This document shows, piece after piece, positions 62,245 to 64,000 of a DNA stretch of 64,000 nucleotides (its first letter is position 1; the number at the start of each line of letters is the position of its first letter). Origin of the DNA: Promethearchaeota archaeon (lineage in GTDB: Archaea; Asgardarchaeota; Lokiarchaeia; Sigyniarchaeales; SOKP01); contig JAUWGH010000003.1 of NCBI GenBank assembly GCA_030606485.1, positions 404,548 through 468,547 on the forward strand. The letters are read 5' to 3'. Made by a program: the position numbers and the translations under genes. Below the pieces are notes generated by a model. That model saw only the letters and a list, made by a program, of their open reading frames with translations, was not told the DNA's origin and ran no database searches.

Positions 62245-64000
62245 ATGCGTAAATTTAAGATTATAATTATAATTATAGCATTATTTGTTGCATCATCTTC
62301 TTTAAATATTACAAATTCGGCAATGACTAATGCTTGTCGATGTGAGCCTAATCATAAGCCACAATTAACTGATGGAATAGTAACTCCTTCCGAGGGATAT
62401 CAAACGACTTTATTCACATATTCTGTCAATTATTCAGATGCGGATAATGATAAACCTTCATTTATTTATGTAATAATAAATTGCAAATTTTATCGCATGC
62501 AAAAACAAGATCCTTCAGATAATGATTACACTGATGGCTGTATTTATACTTACTCGCGATATTTAGAACCAGGAAATTATAAATATTTCTTTATATGTTC
62601 TGATGGCTATAGAATAGCGTGGACTTGTAGAAAGTGCGGTCCAACAGTTTTATGTAATAAACCACCTATTCTTTGTGATGGTAAGGTAGCACCGGAAGTA
62701 GGTGAAAAATCACAAGATGTATTCAATTTTTCTGTTAATTATATTGATGAAAATAATGATGCCCCAGAGTTTTTAAACATTACATTAGATGGAACAAATC
62801 ATACTATGACAAAAGTTGATCCGTGTGATTGTAATTATGAAGACGGCTGTATTTATTATTATACAACTACATTAGATGAGATAGGGATTCATCATTTTAG
62901 ATTCTACACATCAGATGGTTATTTTTGGACCTATACTGAAACTTTTGATGGTCCTACTGTTCAAGATACAATAGCACCCGACTTGAGTTGCTTATCTCCT
63001 TTAAATATAACTTATCCTTCTGGTATAATTGATATCAACGTTTCAAGTAGTGCTAATGATGTAGAAACCTTTTGGTATACCCTTTATGATATCACTAATG
63101 AACAATGGATTGGTTCTCAAAATGGTGTAATTATAATAGAAGAACATGCAACTGTTGAATTGGGAACAAGTTTTTACTTAATAACCATTTTTGTAAATGA
63201 TACTGCAGGAAATGTCAATTCTACAGCAATTTATTTTACTGTTGCAAACCCACCAATTCTTTCTGAAGGTCAAGTTACACCATCGATGGGGGAAAGATGG
63301 CTTACGTTATTCAATTTTACTGTAAAATACACTGATGCGGATAATGATCCTCCAACATTTTTGAATATTACATTAGATGGAAAAAATTATACAATGATTA
63401 AAGCAGATTTAGATGATAATAATTACATAGATGGATGTTTATATTATCATACAACGACATTACTGAAATTGGGAACCTATCAGTTTAATTTCTATACATC
63501 TGATGGTACTTATTCAACTTTTACTGATATTTTTAATGGTCCTATTGTTCAAGATACCACACCACCAGATATAATTATAAATTCACCCTTAAACACAACT
63601 TATAACACTGATATGATTGATATTAATGTTTCAAGTGATGCTATTGATTTGGAGAGTTTTTGGTATGTTATTTATAGTAAATTTAATTGTGAATGGAGTG
63701 AGATTCAAAACGGCATCTTAATTAAAGATGAGTTAACTACAGTTAATCTAGAGAATAATTTTTATTTAATCACTATTTTTGTGAATGATACTGAAGGGAA
63801 TGTCAATAGTAAATCCCTATATTTTACTGTTTCAATTCCAGCTGTTACAGATTCAACACCCCCAGATATAATTGTTTATTCACCTTTGAATACAACCTAC
63901 TCCACTGGCACAATTATCATCGATGTGTCAAGTACTGCACTTGATGTAGATGATTTCTTTTATACACTCTATGATATATCAAATGAGCAATGGATTGGTG
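62245..64000 (+). CDS. Large secreted/surface protein with tandem beta-sandwich modules, 3' end cut by window
   Basis: The frame is open from ATG 62245 (GGTGA 5 nt upstream) to the window end, 585 residues so far. Residues 4-27 are a signal peptide (basic RK, then IIIIIIALFVASSSL). The rest is modular. One type reads GxVTP, FNFTVNYxDxDND, LDGxNYTM, DGCxYYxTTTL, YTSDG; the other reads PLNTTY, IDINVSS, YTLYDxxNEQWIG, ITIFVNDTxGNVNS, resembling Ig-like/big domains of surface adhesins. Asn-X-Ser/Thr sequons are frequent in nearly every module, so N-glycosylation outside the cell is likely. Cysteines occur mainly in the first two modules. S-layer component or adhesin are both possible. Confidence 0.85.
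   Translation, partial: MRKFKIIIIIIALFVASSSLNITNSAMTNACRCEPNHKPQLTDGIVTPSEGYQTTLFTYSVNYSDADNDKPSFIYVIINCKFYRMQKQDPSDNDYTDGCIYTYSRYLEPGNYKYFFICSDGYRIAWTCRKCGPTVLCNKPPILCDGKVAPEVGEKSQDVFNFSVNYIDENNDAPEFLNITLDGTNHTMTKVDPCDCNYEDGCIYYYTTTLDEIGIHHFRFYTSDGYFWTYTETFDGPTVQDTIAPDLSCLSPLNITYPSGIIDINVSSSANDVETFWYTLYDITNEQWIGSQNGVIIIEEHATVELGTSFYLITIFVNDTAGNVNSTAIYFTVANPPILSEGQVTPSMGERWLTLFNFTVKYTDADNDPPTFLNITLDGKNYTMIKADLDDNNYIDGCLYYHTTTLLKLGTYQFNFYTSDGTYSTFTDIFNGPIVQDTTPPDIIINSPLNTTYNTDMIDINVSSDAIDLESFWYVIYSKFNCEWSEIQNGILIKDELTTVNLENNFYLITIFVNDTEGNVNSKSLYFTVSIPAVTDSTPPDIIVYSPLNTTYSTGTIIIDVSSTALDVDDFFYTLYDISNEQWIG
62346..64000 (+). repeat. Protein-coding tandem modules of about 90-100 codons
   Basis: Two module types can be placed: type A at about 62346-62650, 62657-62960 and 63247-63540; type B at about 62965-63246, 63541-63840 and 63855 to the end. 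Order A-A-B-A-B-B. Similarity is visible at protein level and, for parts such as GAACAATGGATTGGT versus GAGCAATGGATTGGT, also in DNA. Confidence 0.75.

Noticed and set aside
1..64000. tRNA, rRNA, CRISPR, insertion sequences
   Set aside because: Gaps are short and A/T-rich, with no GC-rich tRNA-like cloverleaf, no T-loop consensus, no regularly spaced repeats and no transposase or integrase frames.

Overview
The window is AT-rich (coding runs of A/T, poly-T gene ends, TTTATATA/TTTAAATA-type TATA boxes, GGAG/GGTGA ribosome binding sites, GTG and TTG starts) and reads as an archaeal chromosome segment. Archaeal marks are the zinc-domain prolyl-tRNA synthetase, the divergent archaeal ThyA, a tungsten aldehyde:ferredoxin oxidoreductase, two geranylgeranyl-reductase-like flavoproteins and Mrp/NBP35-type Fe-S assembly. 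The mix of crotonases, SCP2 lipid-binding proteins, acyl-CoA ligases and sugar enzymes suits an anaerobic heterotroph, plausibly an Asgard archaeon of the Lokiarchaeia kind; no eukaryotic-signature protein is present to prove that. No tRNA, rRNA, CRISPR array, insertion sequence or prophage was seen.

Layout. 1-7 kb: a cut crotonase, a radical SAM protein, a NifU/Mrp Fe-S assembly pair diverging from a DtxR-type regulator across a 440-bp region with two copies of one palindrome, ThyA and an amidohydrolase. 7.1-12.6 kb: six co-directional genes (FAD oxidase, HdrD/GlpC-like Fe-S protein, two ferredoxin-type proteins, a winged-helix protein, a CooC-like ATPase). 12.8-17.6 kb: tungsten aldehyde oxidoreductase, AMP-forming acyl-CoA ligase, MoaD-like sulfur carrier and an SCP2 protein. 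17.7-24.9 kb: SCP2-like protein, TatD nuclease, URO-D-type protein, FGGY kinase, a second ferredoxin-type protein and an ADP-forming acyl-CoA synthetase alpha-type protein. 25-29 kb: two tandem 100-residue paralogues with a decayed copy of a neighbouring gene end between them, a crotonase, TrmO, two SCP2 proteins and a TetR regulator.

29.4-42.7 kb is rich in sugar and envelope genes: GPH transporter, ribulose-phosphate epimerase, GH94-like phosphorylase, radical SAM/B12-type protein, sulfatase-like hydrolase with Thr in place of the formylglycine Cys, geranylgeranyl reductase, a frameshifted GH2 beta-mannosidase and an N-formylglutamate amidohydrolase-like protein. 42.8-51.3 kb: alanine dehydrogenase, metallo-beta-lactamase fold protein, CapA-like phosphoesterase, crotonase, cold-shock protein with a possibly switchable leader, AbrB-type protein, isoprenylcysteine-methyltransferase-like membrane protein, a three-part iron-sulfur-flavoprotein/SCP2/membrane fusion and a creatininase-family protein. 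51.4-64 kb: flippase-like protein, ProS, second GPH-like transporter, membrane alpha/beta hydrolase, second geranylgeranyl-reductase-like protein, a P1B-2 metal ATPase and the start of a large secreted repeat protein running off the window.

How it fits together (inference). Two redox modules stand next to each other: the FAD/Fe-S/CooC operon, and the aldehyde oxidoreductase operon, whose product acid could be activated by the adjacent ligase and handed to crotonases. Five SCP2-like domains, one fused to a redox flavoprotein and a membrane domain, suggest hydrophobic acyl or isoprenoid substrates. The best candidates for something undescribed are the FAD/Fe-S/CooC operon, the flavoprotein-SCP2-membrane fusion with its 9-bp iterons, and the paired 100-residue proteins.
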